Source: Pseudomonadota bacterium (GTDB taxonomy: Bacteria; Pseudomonadota; Alphaproteobacteria; Rhizobiales; Xanthobacteraceae). Taken from it: a stretch of DNA of 11,804 nt. Shown piece after piece: positions 4,900-11,770 of this stretch. Position 1 is the stretch's first letter. Each line of letters begins with the position of its first letter. A program made the position numbers and the translations under genes. The notes under the pieces are model-generated. The model was given only the letters and a program-made list of their open reading frames with translations, ran no database searches and was not told the DNA's origin. The stretch lies in NCBI GenBank assembly GCA_023390955.1, contig JAEWBW010000065.1, positions 1 through 11,804 on the forward strand, written 5' to 3'.

Positions 4900-6519
4900 A
4901 ACCTGCACGCCGCATTTGCGCAGCACGGACTTCGCGAACCCGAACGGCGCCGGCGTGAACGGCCCCGGCGGCGCGCGGGTGATCAGCGCGATGCAGCCGA
5001 GGCCCGCGATCGCGAGCCAGAAGCACAGCCAGAAGCCGTCGATATAGGCGAGCACATTGGCCTCGCGCTGCACCTTTGCAGCCAGCGTGCCGACCGCGCG
5101 CGCCGGTGCCGAGCCTGCGCCATGCGCCGCAAAGAGATCGGACAGCCGCTTCAGCATCTGCACCACGTCGAAATCGCCGGCCGCGATATGCTGGCCGAGA
5201 TAGTGCGAGTGGATCTGCTCGCGGACCCGCAGCCAGGTGCCCATCAGCGCCACGCCGATCTCGGCGCCACCGAGCCGCATGATCTGGATGTAGGCCGCGA
5301 ACGCCGTGGCGCGGCTGAAATCGGAATTCGACAGCGCCGTGATGATGATCGGCAGCAGTGTCAACGACTGACCGACCGACATCAACAGCACCATGCCGAT
5401 GAAATCCTCGCGCGCCCAGGCATGAGTGATCTGCGTGCCCCAGAGATTGGCCGCGGCGAAGCACGCGAACCCGAGCACGATCACCAGGCGCGAATCGAAA
5501 TAGCGCAGCAGCCAGATCGAGATTGGCACCAGCACGAACATCGGCAGCGCGCCATAGACCAGCAGCAGTGCGCCGCTCTGCTCCGGTCGAAGCAGACCGA
5601 CGGTCGCGAGGAAGTTCGGCACCAGCGATGAATTGGACAGCGAGGTCAGCGTGTAGAGCAGGATCACGACCAGCGAGAGGCCGATATTGCGCGAGAACAG
5701 CACGCTCACATGGGCCCAGGGCTCGCGCACCACGGCCTCGTTGATGAGGAAGGCCACGAACAGAACGGCGCCGGCGATCAGCAGGCCCGCCACCGTGCCG
5801 GATCCCAGCCAGTCGAGCCGGTTGCCCTGGTCGAGCCCGGCATAGATCATCCCCACGGACGCACCGAGCAGCAGCATGCCGCCCCAGTCGGCGTTGCGCA
5901 GCAGGTCGCGATTGACCGGCTCGCCCGGCGTGCCGAGATAGACCATCAGCCCCATCAGCGGCGCGATCACGGTGCCCTGCCAGTACAGCCATTGCCAGCC
6001 GAGATGGTCGACATAGAAGCCGACCAGCGAGCTCGACGTGTCGAGCGCGAAGCCGACACGGATGGAATAGATCGAGATCGCCGGCAGCCACCAGCGGATC
6101 GGCAGATTGCGGAACACGATCATCAGCGTCGCCGGCACGAACGTGCCGAGCAGCAAGCCATGCACGACGCTGAGCGCGAGCAGCGCGGTGTAATCATGCA
6201 CGAAGGGGATGATGAAGGAGACGATTGCGTAGATCAGGCTGGGAATGCCGAGCACGCGGCGCAGCCCGAACGCCGTTGCGAGCCACGCCACCGCGGGCGC
6301 GATGAAGATCTGCGAGCCGATGCCGGCGGTGGAGAGCCAGGCCCCCTCGTCGAATCCGAGCGAGAACGCGCCGCGCAGGTCGGGCAGGCCGACCGTGGTC
6401 AGCCGGCTGTCGAAATTGGCGAGGAACGAGCCGAGCAGCACCGCGGCCACCGCGAACAGCGGCTTTGGCGCAATGCCGCCGCGCGAGACCGGGCCGCGAT
6501 CTGCGTCCTCACTTGCCAT
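4894..6519 (-). CDS. MFS transporter, DHA2 (EmrB/QacA-like) 14-helix family
   Basis: This 541-residue inner-membrane transporter has hydrophobic segments consistent with 14 helices, the size and layout of DHA2 proton-coupled drug efflux pumps such as EmrB. The first helix region carries FDSRLTTVGLPDLRG, equivalent to the LDTTIVNVALP motif of the family. Motifs A and C are degenerate: the loop 2-3 region reads AWLATAFGLRRVLG without the usual Asp, and the helix 5 region reads ALDTSSSLVGFY in place of GPxxGG. The ATG at 6519 is chosen; it overlaps the end of the HlyD-like gene by 11 bases, and GAGGG lies 11 bases upstream. A GTG at 6531 is in frame but would leave no room for a ribosome binding site. 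Overlap with the adaptor implies translational coupling and a shared complex. The substrate is unknown; no outer-membrane TolC-type gene is in the window. Confidence 0.88.
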   Translation of the reverse strand: MASEDADRGPVSRGGIAPKPLFAVAAVLLGSFLANFDSRLTTVGLPDLRGAFSLGFDEGAWLSTAGIGSQIFIAPAVAWLATAFGLRRVLGIPSLIYAIVSFIIPFVHDYTALLALSVVHGLLLGTFVPATLMIVFRNLPIRWWLPAISIYSIRVGFALDTSSSLVGFYVDHLGWQWLYWQGTVIAPLMGLMVYLGTPGEPVNRDLLRNADWGGMLLLGASVGMIYAGLDQGNRLDWLGSGTVAGLLIAGAVLFVAFLINEAVVREPWAHVSVLFSRNIGLSLVVILLYTLTSLSNSSLVPNFLATVGLLRPEQSGALLLVYGALPMFVLVPISIWLLRYFDSRLVIVLGFACFAAANLWGTQITHAWAREDFIGMVLLMSVGQSLTLLPIIITALSNSDFSRATAFAAYIQIMRLGGAEIGVALMGTWLRVREQIHSHYLGQHIAAGDFDVVQMLKRLSDLFAAHGAGSAPARAVGTLAAKVQREANVLAYIDGFWLCFWLAIAGLGCIALITRAPPGPFTPAPFGFAKSVLRKCGVQVG

Positions 6520-7627
6520 TCGACGGCGCACCCTCGATGTGGATGCTGGTGACGACGGACATGCCGGGCAGTAGCCGCTCGATCAGCTTCTGGCCGTCGT
6601 CGAATTGAATGCGCACGGGGACGCGCTGAACGACCTTGGTGAAATTGCCGGTGGCGTTGTCGGGCGGCAGCAATGCGACCTGCGATCCCGTCGCCGGTGC
6701 GATGCGCGCGACTCGGCCGCGCAGACGCTCCCGCGGAAAACTGTCGACGGTGATATCGACCGGCTGCCCCGGCTTCACATGGGTGAGCTGGGTTTCCTTG
6801 TAGTTCGCGACCACGTAGACGTTCGGCAGCGGCACCACGTTGATGAGGTTGGTGCCGATATTGACGTAGTCGCCGGGCTGCACCTGGCGCTCGCCGACCA
6901 CGCCGTCGAACGGCGCCGAGATTGTGGTGTAGCCGAGCTTGAGCTTCGCGCTGGCAAGCGCGGCCTTGGACGCCTCCAGATCGGCGGCGCGCTGCTTCCT
7001 GGTGCCCTGCAGAACCTCGAGCTGGTGGCGCTGGGCCGCGATCACCGCGCGGCTGGCGCGCACATCGGCCTGGGCCTTGGCATAGCCGGCAACCGCCTGT
7101 TCGAGTCGCTGCCGCGTACCGGCCTCGGTCTGCGTCAGCGATTGCTGGCGCTCCTGCTCCTGCTTGGCCTCGACCTCCAGCGCTTCCGCCGAGAGCCGTG
7201 CAGCCTCCACCTGCGCGATCGTCGCATATTGCAGCTCGACCTGGTTGGCGAGATTGTCGAGCGCGGCCTGCGCCGCGGCCACCGCGGCGTCGGCCTGCGC
7301 GACCTGGGCCTGGTAATCAGCGGGATCGATCTGCACCAGGAGATCGCCGGCCTTGACGCGCTGGAAATCGGTCACCGCGACGGTGAGCACCGCACCGGCG
7401 ACGCGGCTCGACAACCGCGTCAGCTCGGAGCGGACATAGGCATCATTGGTGGTCTGGATCGCGGCATTGCCGACCCATTCGTCAAAGCGCAGCGTCGCCA
7501 GAGCGACGAAGACGAGCGCGACTGTCACCGCCAGCAGGGGAATCGCGAGCCGGCTCCACAAGCTCGGCGCCGGCCGCTGCGTCGGCTTTGGCGGGGGCGA
7601 TGGCGCGGCCTGTTCCTGCTGACTCAT
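6509..7627 (-). CDS. HlyD/EmrA-family periplasmic adaptor of an efflux pump
   Basis: This 372-residue membrane-fusion protein would link the inner-membrane transporter to an outer-membrane channel. It has a cytoplasmic Pro-rich start, a single membrane anchor at about 27-48, and a first half-lipoyl segment (QTTNDAYVRSELTRLSSRVAG, about 58-78). An Ala/Gln/Glu-rich helical hairpin follows over about 95-225, then the second lipoyl half and beta-barrel (YTTISAPFDGVVGERQVQPGDYV onward), where NYKETQLTHVKPGQPV is typical of EmrA. Length is close to EmrA. The ATG at 7627 is preceded by a G-run about seven bases upstream. It overlaps the MFS gene by 11 bases and lies 37 bases behind nth on the same strand, so all three may be co-transcribed. 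Confidence 0.92.
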   Translation of the reverse strand: MSQQEQAAPSPPPKPTQRPAPSLWSRLAIPLLAVTVALVFVALATLRFDEWVGNAAIQTTNDAYVRSELTRLSSRVAGAVLTVAVTDFQRVKAGDLLVQIDPADYQAQVAQADAAVAAAQAALDNLANQVELQYATIAQVEAARLSAEALEVEAKQEQERQQSLTQTEAGTRQRLEQAVAGYAKAQADVRASRAVIAAQRHQLEVLQGTRKQRAADLEASKAALASAKLKLGYTTISAPFDGVVGERQVQPGDYVNIGTNLINVVPLPNVYVVANYKETQLTHVKPGQPVDITVDSFPRERLRGRVARIAPATGSQVALLPPDNATGNFTKVVQRVPVRIQFDDGQKLIERLLPGMSVVTSIHIEGAPSNGK

Positions 7628-7664
7628 CGCGTGCCCCCCATTCGCTTCGTTCGATCGCCCACGA

Positions 7665-8417
7665 TCAGACCGTCTTCTCCGGCCACCGGCAGAGATCGTT
7701 GATCAGGCAGACCTCGCAGCGCGGCTTGCGCGCGAGGCAAGTATAGCGGCCATGCAGGATCAGCCAATGATGGGCGTGCAGCATGAACTCTGAGGGGATC
7801 ACCTTTTCGAGACCGAGCTCAACCTCGAGCGGCGTTTTGCCGGGCGCCATGCCCGTGCGGTTGCCGACGCGGAACACATGCGTGTCGACCGCCATGGTGT
7901 GCTCGCCAAAGGCCATGTTGAGCACGACATTGGCGGTCTTGCGGCCCGCGCCCGGCAGCGATTCGATCTCGGCGCGGGTGCGCGGCACCTCGCCACCGAA
8001 ATCGCTGAGTACTTTTGCCGACAGTGCGATCACGTTCTTGGCCTTGGTGCGGTAGAGGCCGATCGTCTTGATGTATTCGCGGAGTGTCTCTTCGCCGAGA
8101 TCGAGCATCTTTTGCGGCGTGTCGGCGATCTCGAACAATGCGCGTGTCGCCTTGTTGACGCCGGCGTCGGTCGCCTGCGCCGACAGCACGACCGCGACCA
8201 GCAGCGTGAACGGATTGACGTGCTCGAGCTCGCCCTTCGGCTCCGGATTGGCTTTTTGAAAACGGTTGAAGACTTCACGCACCTCGGCGGCCGTCCACGG
8301 TTTTATCGCTTTCAGCGCTTTCTTGGCAGGCGCCTTCGGCTTCGCGACGGCAGCCTTTGCCTTCTTCTTCGGCACGGCCGCTTTACGCGGGGCGGGCTTG
8401 CGGATGATTTTCGCCAT
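7665..8417 (-). CDS. nth: Endonuclease III (DNA glycosylase/AP lyase)
   Basis: This 250-residue base-excision-repair enzyme removes oxidised pyrimidines and cuts the abasic site. The helix-hairpin-helix LPGAGRKTANVVLN contains catalytic Lys160, and AVDTHVFRV contains catalytic Asp178; both are shifted by 40 from E. coli Lys120 and Asp138. The C-terminal [4Fe-4S] site is complete as Cys227-x6-Cys234-x2-Cys237-x5-Cys243. The shift reflects an N-terminal Lys/Ala/Pro-rich extension of about 40 residues, which may be a DNA-binding tail like those of histone H1-type proteins. The ATG at 8417 is chosen because a -10-like TATATC lies six bases upstream, implying a leaderless mRNA; an in-frame ATG at 8441 would add MLPQYIPI. 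It is divergent from the DUF2244 gene and followed by the efflux pair after 37 bases. Confidence 0.94.
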   Translation of the reverse strand: MAKIIRKPAPRKAAVPKKKAKAAVAKPKAPAKKALKAIKPWTAAEVREVFNRFQKANPEPKGELEHVNPFTLLVAVVLSAQATDAGVNKATRALFEIADTPQKMLDLGEETLREYIKTIGLYRTKAKNVIALSAKVLSDFGGEVPRTRAEIESLPGAGRKTANVVLNMAFGEHTMAVDTHVFRVGNRTGMAPGKTPLEVELGLEKVIPSEFMLHAHHWLILHGRYTCLARKPRCEVCLINDLCRWPEKTV

Positions 8418-8423
8418 GATCGG

Positions 8424-8453
8424 GATATACTGAGGGAGCATGAGCACAGGCAA
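8424..8453 (-). promoter_or_regulatory. Predicted nth promoter (leaderless)
   Basis: On the minus strand TTGCCT (8453-8448) is followed by an 18-base spacer and TATATC (8429-8424). Six bases then separate the -10 box from the A of the nth ATG at 8417, the same geometry as csoR. No Shine-Dalgarno sequence precedes the ATG, so initiation at or beside the start codon is likely. Confidence 0.45.
8426..8431 (+). promoter_or_regulatory. -10 box candidate for the DUF2244 gene, overlapping the nth -10
   Basis: TATACT (8426-8431, five of six consensus bases) ends eight bases before the ATG at 8440, so transcription would start at about 8438, essentially at the start codon. It shares TATA 8426-8429 with the opposing nth -10 box. 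I see no convincing -35 hexamer at the right distance. Confidence 0.4.
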
Positions 8454-8973
8454 CGAAATTGAGCAGGAGCGACCTGACGGCGAGAGCGAGCCGCAGATCT
8501 TCTCCGCACTGCTCACGCCGCACCGCTCGCTGAACCGCACCGGCTTCCTCGCCATCATGCTGTTTCTGAGCGTGGTGAGCTTTGCCACCGGCATCGCCTT
8601 CCTGCTGAAGGGCGCCTGGCCGGTGCTCGGCTTTTTCGGTCTCGACATCCTCGTGATCTGGTGGGCCTTCAGGGTCAATTTCCGCACCGGACGGGCGCGC
8701 GAGGAGATCTCGGTGACGGCGTCGGAATTGCGCGTGCGGCGCGTCAGCCATCGCGGCCAGGTGACCGAGTGGACCTTCAATCCGCTCTGGGTCCGCCTCG
8801 ACACGGAGGTCGACGAGGACTTCGGCATCGAGCATCTCTATCTGATCTCGCGCGGCCGCCAGATCCAGCTCGCCATCTTCCTCGGTCCCGAGGAAAAAGG
8901 CAGCTTTTACAATGCCTTGGTTGCAGCTCTGAACGCCGCCAGGCGCGGCCCGACCTACAATCCGGTCAGCTGA
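8440..8973 (+). CDS. DUF2244 family membrane protein
   Basis: This 177-residue protein matches the DUF2244 family in layout. It has a polar N-terminus, the motif LLTPHRSLNRTGF just before the membrane, two hydrophobic helices at about 34-56 and 60-77, and a C-terminal soluble domain with REEISVTASELRVRR, FNPLWVRL and FLGPEEKGSFYNALVAALN. The family's biochemical function is not known to me; members are common in alphaproteobacteria. The ATG at 8440 is the only usable start: a stop lies three codons upstream and the next Met is residue 40. A GAGGGAG (8432-8438) precedes it by a single base, too close for normal Shine-Dalgarno use, and the -10-like TATACT at 8426-8431 instead suggests a leaderless message. 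It is divergent from nth, and an Ada-like repair gene follows after 55 bases. Confidence 0.88.
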   Translation: MSTGNEIEQERPDGESEPQIFSALLTPHRSLNRTGFLAIMLFLSVVSFATGIAFLLKGAWPVLGFFGLDILVIWWAFRVNFRTGRAREEISVTASELRVRRVSHRGQVTEWTFNPLWVRLDTEVDEDFGIEHLYLISRGRQIQLAIFLGPEEKGSFYNALVAALNAARRGPTYNPVS

Positions 8974-9028
8974 TTTCGGGTCGGAAATCGGGTGGTTTGG
9001 ATGCCGTCCCGGGCCTACATTTCCCCTC

Positions 9029-9928
9029 ATGATGACACTCGCCATAAATGACCAGCGCCTGGCCAAGCCGGGCTCCCAGAACGCCGCGCTGCTGCGCGAC
9101 TATGATTCCGTGCGCCGGGCGATCGCCTTCATCTCGGAGAACTGGCGCGCGCAGCCGACCATCGAGGCGATGGCGGATGCGGCCGGCGTCACGCCGGACG
9201 AGCTGCACCATCTTTTCCGCCGCTGGGCCTCGATCACACCGAAGGCCTTCATGCAGGCGCTCACGCACGATCACGCCAAAGGCTTGCTGCGCGATTCCGC
9301 CAGCATCCTCGATGCAGCGCTCGACTCCGGACTGTCGGGGCCGGGCCGGCACCACGATCTCTTCGTCACCCACGAAGCGATGTCGCCGGGCGAGTGGAAG
9401 AACGGCGGCGCCGGTCTCACCCTGCGCTACGGCTTCCATCCCTCGCCGTTCGGCACCGCCATCGTGATCGCGACCGATCGCGGATTGTCGGGGCTCGCCT
9501 TCGCCGATCCCGGCGAGGAGCAGGCAGCGCTCGCCGACATGACGCGGCGCTGGCCGAAGGCGACCTATATCGAGGATCACGAAGGCACGGCGCCGCTGGC
9601 GCAGCGCGTCTTCGACACCAGAATGTGGCGGCCGGACCAGCCGTTGCGCGTGGTCATGATCGGCACCGATTTCGAGGTGCGGGTGTGGGAGACGCTGCTG
9701 AAGATCCCGATGGGCCGCGCGGTGTCCTATTCGGACATCGCCTGCAACATCAGGAATCCGAAGGCCTCACGCGCCGTCGGCGCCGCCGTCGGCCGCAACC
9801 CGGTCTCGTTCGTGGTTCCGTGCCACCGCGCGCTCGGCAAGAGCGGCACGCTGACCGGCTATCACTGGGGCATCACCCGCAAGCAGGCGATGCTGGGCTG
9901 GGAGGCCGGGCAGTTGGGGATGCAGTAG
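9029..9928 (+). CDS. ada: Ada-like fusion: AraC-type DNA-binding domain plus O6-alkylguanine-DNA methyltransferase
   Basis: This 299-residue protein would repair O6-alkylguanine by suicidal methyl transfer and may also regulate transcription. Residues 25-120 form an AraC-type helix-turn-helix region (IEAMADAAGVTPDELHHLFRRW). Residues from about 125 are the methyltransferase, with the RAVSYSDIA segment, the RAVGAAVGRNP DNA-contact helix and the active-site PCHR containing Cys265. The N-terminal Cys4 zinc domain of E. coli Ada (the methylphosphotriester acceptor that converts it into an activator) is absent, so induction cannot work the E. coli way. ATGs at 9029 and 9032 are adjacent starts and neither has a clear ribosome binding site, so the start is uncertain. 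It lies 55 bases behind the DUF2244 gene. The symbol is used loosely; ogt-like is an alternative label. Confidence 0.9.
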   Translation: MMTLAINDQRLAKPGSQNAALLRDYDSVRRAIAFISENWRAQPTIEAMADAAGVTPDELHHLFRRWASITPKAFMQALTHDHAKGLLRDSASILDAALDSGLSGPGRHHDLFVTHEAMSPGEWKNGGAGLTLRYGFHPSPFGTAIVIATDRGLSGLAFADPGEEQAALADMTRRWPKATYIEDHEGTAPLAQRVFDTRMWRPDQPLRVVMIGTDFEVRVWETLLKIPMGRAVSYSDIACNIRNPKASRAVGAAVGRNPVSFVVPCHRALGKSGTLTGYHWGITRKQAMLGWEAGQLGMQ

Positions 9929-9953
9929 GCGAATCGCGAACTGCCTCCTCACG

Positions 9954-10074
9954 GTCGTCCTGGCGAAAGCCAGGACCCATTACCCCAAGAGGCAATCGTG
10001 ACGCAGGAAGCCAACCACCAGTCTTCGCAACATTAGCGACGGTGGCTATGGGTCCTGGCATTCGCCAGGACGAC
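9954..10074. repeat. Palindromic doublet repeat, family A, copy 2
   Basis: This 121-bp copy has the same orientation and ends as the 298-424 element. The left hairpin pairs GTCCTGGC (9957-9964) with GCCAGGAC (9969-9976) over a GAAA loop, and the right pairs GTCCTGGC (10052-10059) with GCCAGGAC (10064-10071). The 27-bp ends (9954-9980, 10048-10074) pair at all but one position. The interior is clearly related to copy 1 only near the ends. Like copy 1 it lies between convergent genes (ada and gpmA). Flanking bases 10075-10117 show nothing else recognisable. Confidence 0.85.
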
Positions 10075-10117
10075 ACCATGTGTTTGGCACGGGCTCGCCA
10101 CCCCTCACGCTGTTGTC

Positions 10118-10741
10118 TTACGACGCCAAATCCAGCTTCGACGCCACCGTCGAATCCGCGTTGAGGTGGTAGATGATCGGCACGCCCGTCGCGAGCTCGC
10201 GCTTCAAGATGCCTTCGGGCGAGAGCTTCTCCAGCACCATGATCAGCGCGCGCAGCGAATTGCCGTGGGCGGCAACCAAGGTGCGCTTGCCGTTGAGCAC
10301 GCCGGGCAGGATTTCCTGCACGTAGTACGGCAGCGCACGCGCCAGCGTATCCTTCAGGCTTTCGCCGCCGGGCGGCGGCACGTCGTAGGAGCGGCGCCAG
10401 ATCAGGACCTGATCCTCGCCCCACTTCTTGCGGGCATCATCCTTGTTGAGGCCGGAGAGATCGCCATAGTCGCGCTCGTTCAGCGCCTGGTCCCGTGAGA
10501 TCGGCAGGCCCTTCTGGCCGAGCTCGCCGAGAATGAGATCGAGCGTGTGCTGCGCGCGGGTCAGCACCGAGGTGTAGGCGACGTCGAACACCAGGCCCTG
10601 CGCCTTCAGCTTGCGGCCGGCTTCGCTGGCTTCCTTGACGCCGAGCTCGGTGAGGTCAGGGTCTTTCCAGCCTGTGAACAGGTTCTTCAGATTCCATTCG
10701 CTCTGGCCGTGGCGCACGAGCACGAGGAGACGTTCGCTCAT
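10118..10741 (-). CDS. gpmA: 2,3-bisphosphoglycerate-dependent phosphoglycerate mutase
   Basis: This 207-residue cytoplasmic enzyme interconverts 3- and 2-phosphoglycerate in glycolysis and gluconeogenesis. The phospho-accepting histidine is His11 in LVRHGQSEWN. Arg62 (TRAQHT), Glu89 (LNERDYGDLSG) and His159 (AAHGNSLRAL) complete the active site, and PPPGGESLKD is the family's substrate loop. It is shorter than the roughly 250-residue E. coli enzyme, matching the short form usual in alphaproteobacteria. The ATG at 10741 is supported by GGAAG six bases upstream on the minus strand. It begins 23 bases after the dapB stop, so the two are probably one transcript. A palindromic repeat 43 bases beyond its stop may mark the 3' end. 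Confidence 0.96.
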   Translation of the reverse strand: MSERLLVLVRHGQSEWNLKNLFTGWKDPDLTELGVKEASEAGRKLKAQGLVFDVAYTSVLTRAQHTLDLILGELGQKGLPISRDQALNERDYGDLSGLNKDDARKKWGEDQVLIWRRSYDVPPPGGESLKDTLARALPYYVQEILPGVLNGKRTLVAAHGNSLRALIMVLEKLSPEGILKRELATGVPIIYHLNADSTVASKLDLAS

Positions 10742-10764
10742 TGACTGCTTCCGTTGAGGTTAGA

Positions 10765-11580
10765 TCAAAAGTCGGCGAGGCCGAGCACGTCGGCCATCGA
10801 ATAGTGCCCGGGGCTCTTGCCGTGCGCCCAAAGCGCCGCCTTCAGCGCACCATGGGCGAACAGCATGCGGTCTTCCGCGAGATGCGACAGCGTCAGGCGC
10901 TCGAACGGACCGAGGAAGGTCACGCTGTGCTCACCGGCGACGGTGCCGCCGCGCAAGGAGGCAAAGCCGATGTCACCGGGCTTGCGCGCGCCGGTGATGC
11001 CGTCGCGGCCACGATCCGAATGCTCCTCGAGCGAGATGCCGCGGCCGGCCGCCGCCGCCTGGCCCAGCATCAGCGCGGTGCCGGAGGGCGCATCGACCTT
11101 CATGCGGTGATGGGCTTCGACGATCTCGATGTCAAAACTCTCATCAAGCGCCTTGGCGACGCGCTTGACCACAGCGGCAAGCAAATTGACGCCGAGGCTC
11201 ATGTTGCCGGACTGCAGAACGATGGCGCGGTTGGTGACGCTCTTGATCACGGCGTTGTCCGAGGCCGAAAGCCCGGTGGTGCCGATGACGTGCACGATGC
11301 CACGCTCCGCCGCGATCGCGACATTGGCGATGGTGGCGGCCGGCACGGTGAAATCGAGGATGCCGTCGGCTTCCTTCGACATTGCCCAGAGATCGGCCGA
11401 CAGCTTGACGCCGTTGGCCGGCAACCCTGCGAGCACGCCGGCATCCTTGCCCAGGAGCTCCGAGCCCGGGGCTTCCAGCGCGCCGGCGACGACCGCGCCC
11501 TTGCTCTCGGCAATCGCACGCACCAGCGCCCGGCCCATCCGGCCGCCGGCTCCAGCCACAATCAATCGCATATCGGCCAT
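10765..11580 (-). CDS. dapB: 4-hydroxy-tetrahydrodipicolinate reductase
   Basis: This 271-residue cytoplasmic enzyme reduces 4-hydroxy-tetrahydrodipicolinate with NAD(P)H in the diaminopimelate/lysine pathway. The N-terminal Rossmann loop is GAGGRMGR (residues 10-17), and LDFTVP and GTTGLS line the cofactor site. The catalytic signature EAHHRMKVDAPSGTA gives His157 as proton donor and Lys161, with SGTA binding the substrate carboxylate. Length matches the family. The ATG at 11580 has AGAGGA seven bases upstream on the minus strand. It leads the dapB-gpmA pair and has a candidate promoter at 11601-11629. Confidence 0.97.
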   Translation of the reverse strand: MADMRLIVAGAGGRMGRALVRAIAESKGAVVAGALEAPGSELLGKDAGVLAGLPANGVKLSADLWAMSKEADGILDFTVPAATIANVAIAAERGIVHVIGTTGLSASDNAVIKSVTNRAIVLQSGNMSLGVNLLAAVVKRVAKALDESFDIEIVEAHHRMKVDAPSGTALMLGQAAAAGRGISLEEHSDRGRDGITGARKPGDIGFASLRGGTVAGEHSVTFLGPFERLTLSHLAEDRMLFAHGALKAALWAHGKSPGHYSMADVLGLADF

Positions 11581-11600
11581 GGTGTGATCCTCTCAGCCGC

Positions 11601-11629
11601 GTTTTAGCGGCGGGATGCAGTTCCGGCAA
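11601..11629 (-). promoter_or_regulatory. Candidate dapB promoter
   Basis: On the minus strand TTGCCG (11629-11624) is followed by a 17-base spacer and TAAAAC (11606-11601), each matching four of six consensus bases. The start would be near 11594, giving a leader of about 14 bases that holds the ribosome binding site. The -10 box is also the loop of a 5-bp stem (11596-11600 with 11607-11611), probably by chance. Confidence 0.4.
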
Positions 11630-11660
11630 CCGAGGCCAGCGACCGTGACGCACGCTCCCA

Positions 11661-11770
11661 CCCTCCCCTTGAGGGGGAGGGTCGCTGCGCATGAAGCGAA
11701 GCGGAATGCGGAGCGGGGTGGGGTGACAGTCTCTCCTCAGGAAAGACCGCCCGAGTGGAGAGATCACCCC
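11661..11770. repeat. Palindromic repeat related to family C, right end degenerate
   Basis: The left end pairs CCCTCCCC (11661-11668) with GGGGAGGG (11674-11681), the same design as the first hairpin of the 3892-4040 element. An imperfect inverted pair follows further in, with GGGGTGAC near 11720-11727 facing GATCACCCC at 11762-11770. The expected mirror half beyond 11770 is replaced by C-rich sequence, so the element is incomplete or damaged at the window edge. Confidence 0.55.

Noticed and set aside
4637..6091. Minus-strand open frame of 484 codons overlapping the MFS gene
   Set aside because: It is a frame-shifted shadow of the transporter and lacks hydrophobic helices or any recognisable motif.
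6520..6531. GTG start for the MFS gene
   Set aside because: The only purine-rich motif directly abuts this GTG, leaving no spacing for ribosome binding; the ATG at 6519 is the better choice, though not proven.
8418..8828. Upstream in-frame extension of nth
   Set aside because: It lies antisense to the DUF2244 gene and has no family similarity; the promoter-like signals and the family match favour the ATG at 8417.
8972..8989. Small inverted repeat GATTTC/GAAATC at the end of the DUF2244 gene as a terminator
   Set aside because: The stem is only six base pairs, part of it lies in the stop codon, and no T-run follows; the downstream Ada-like gene is close enough to be co-transcribed.
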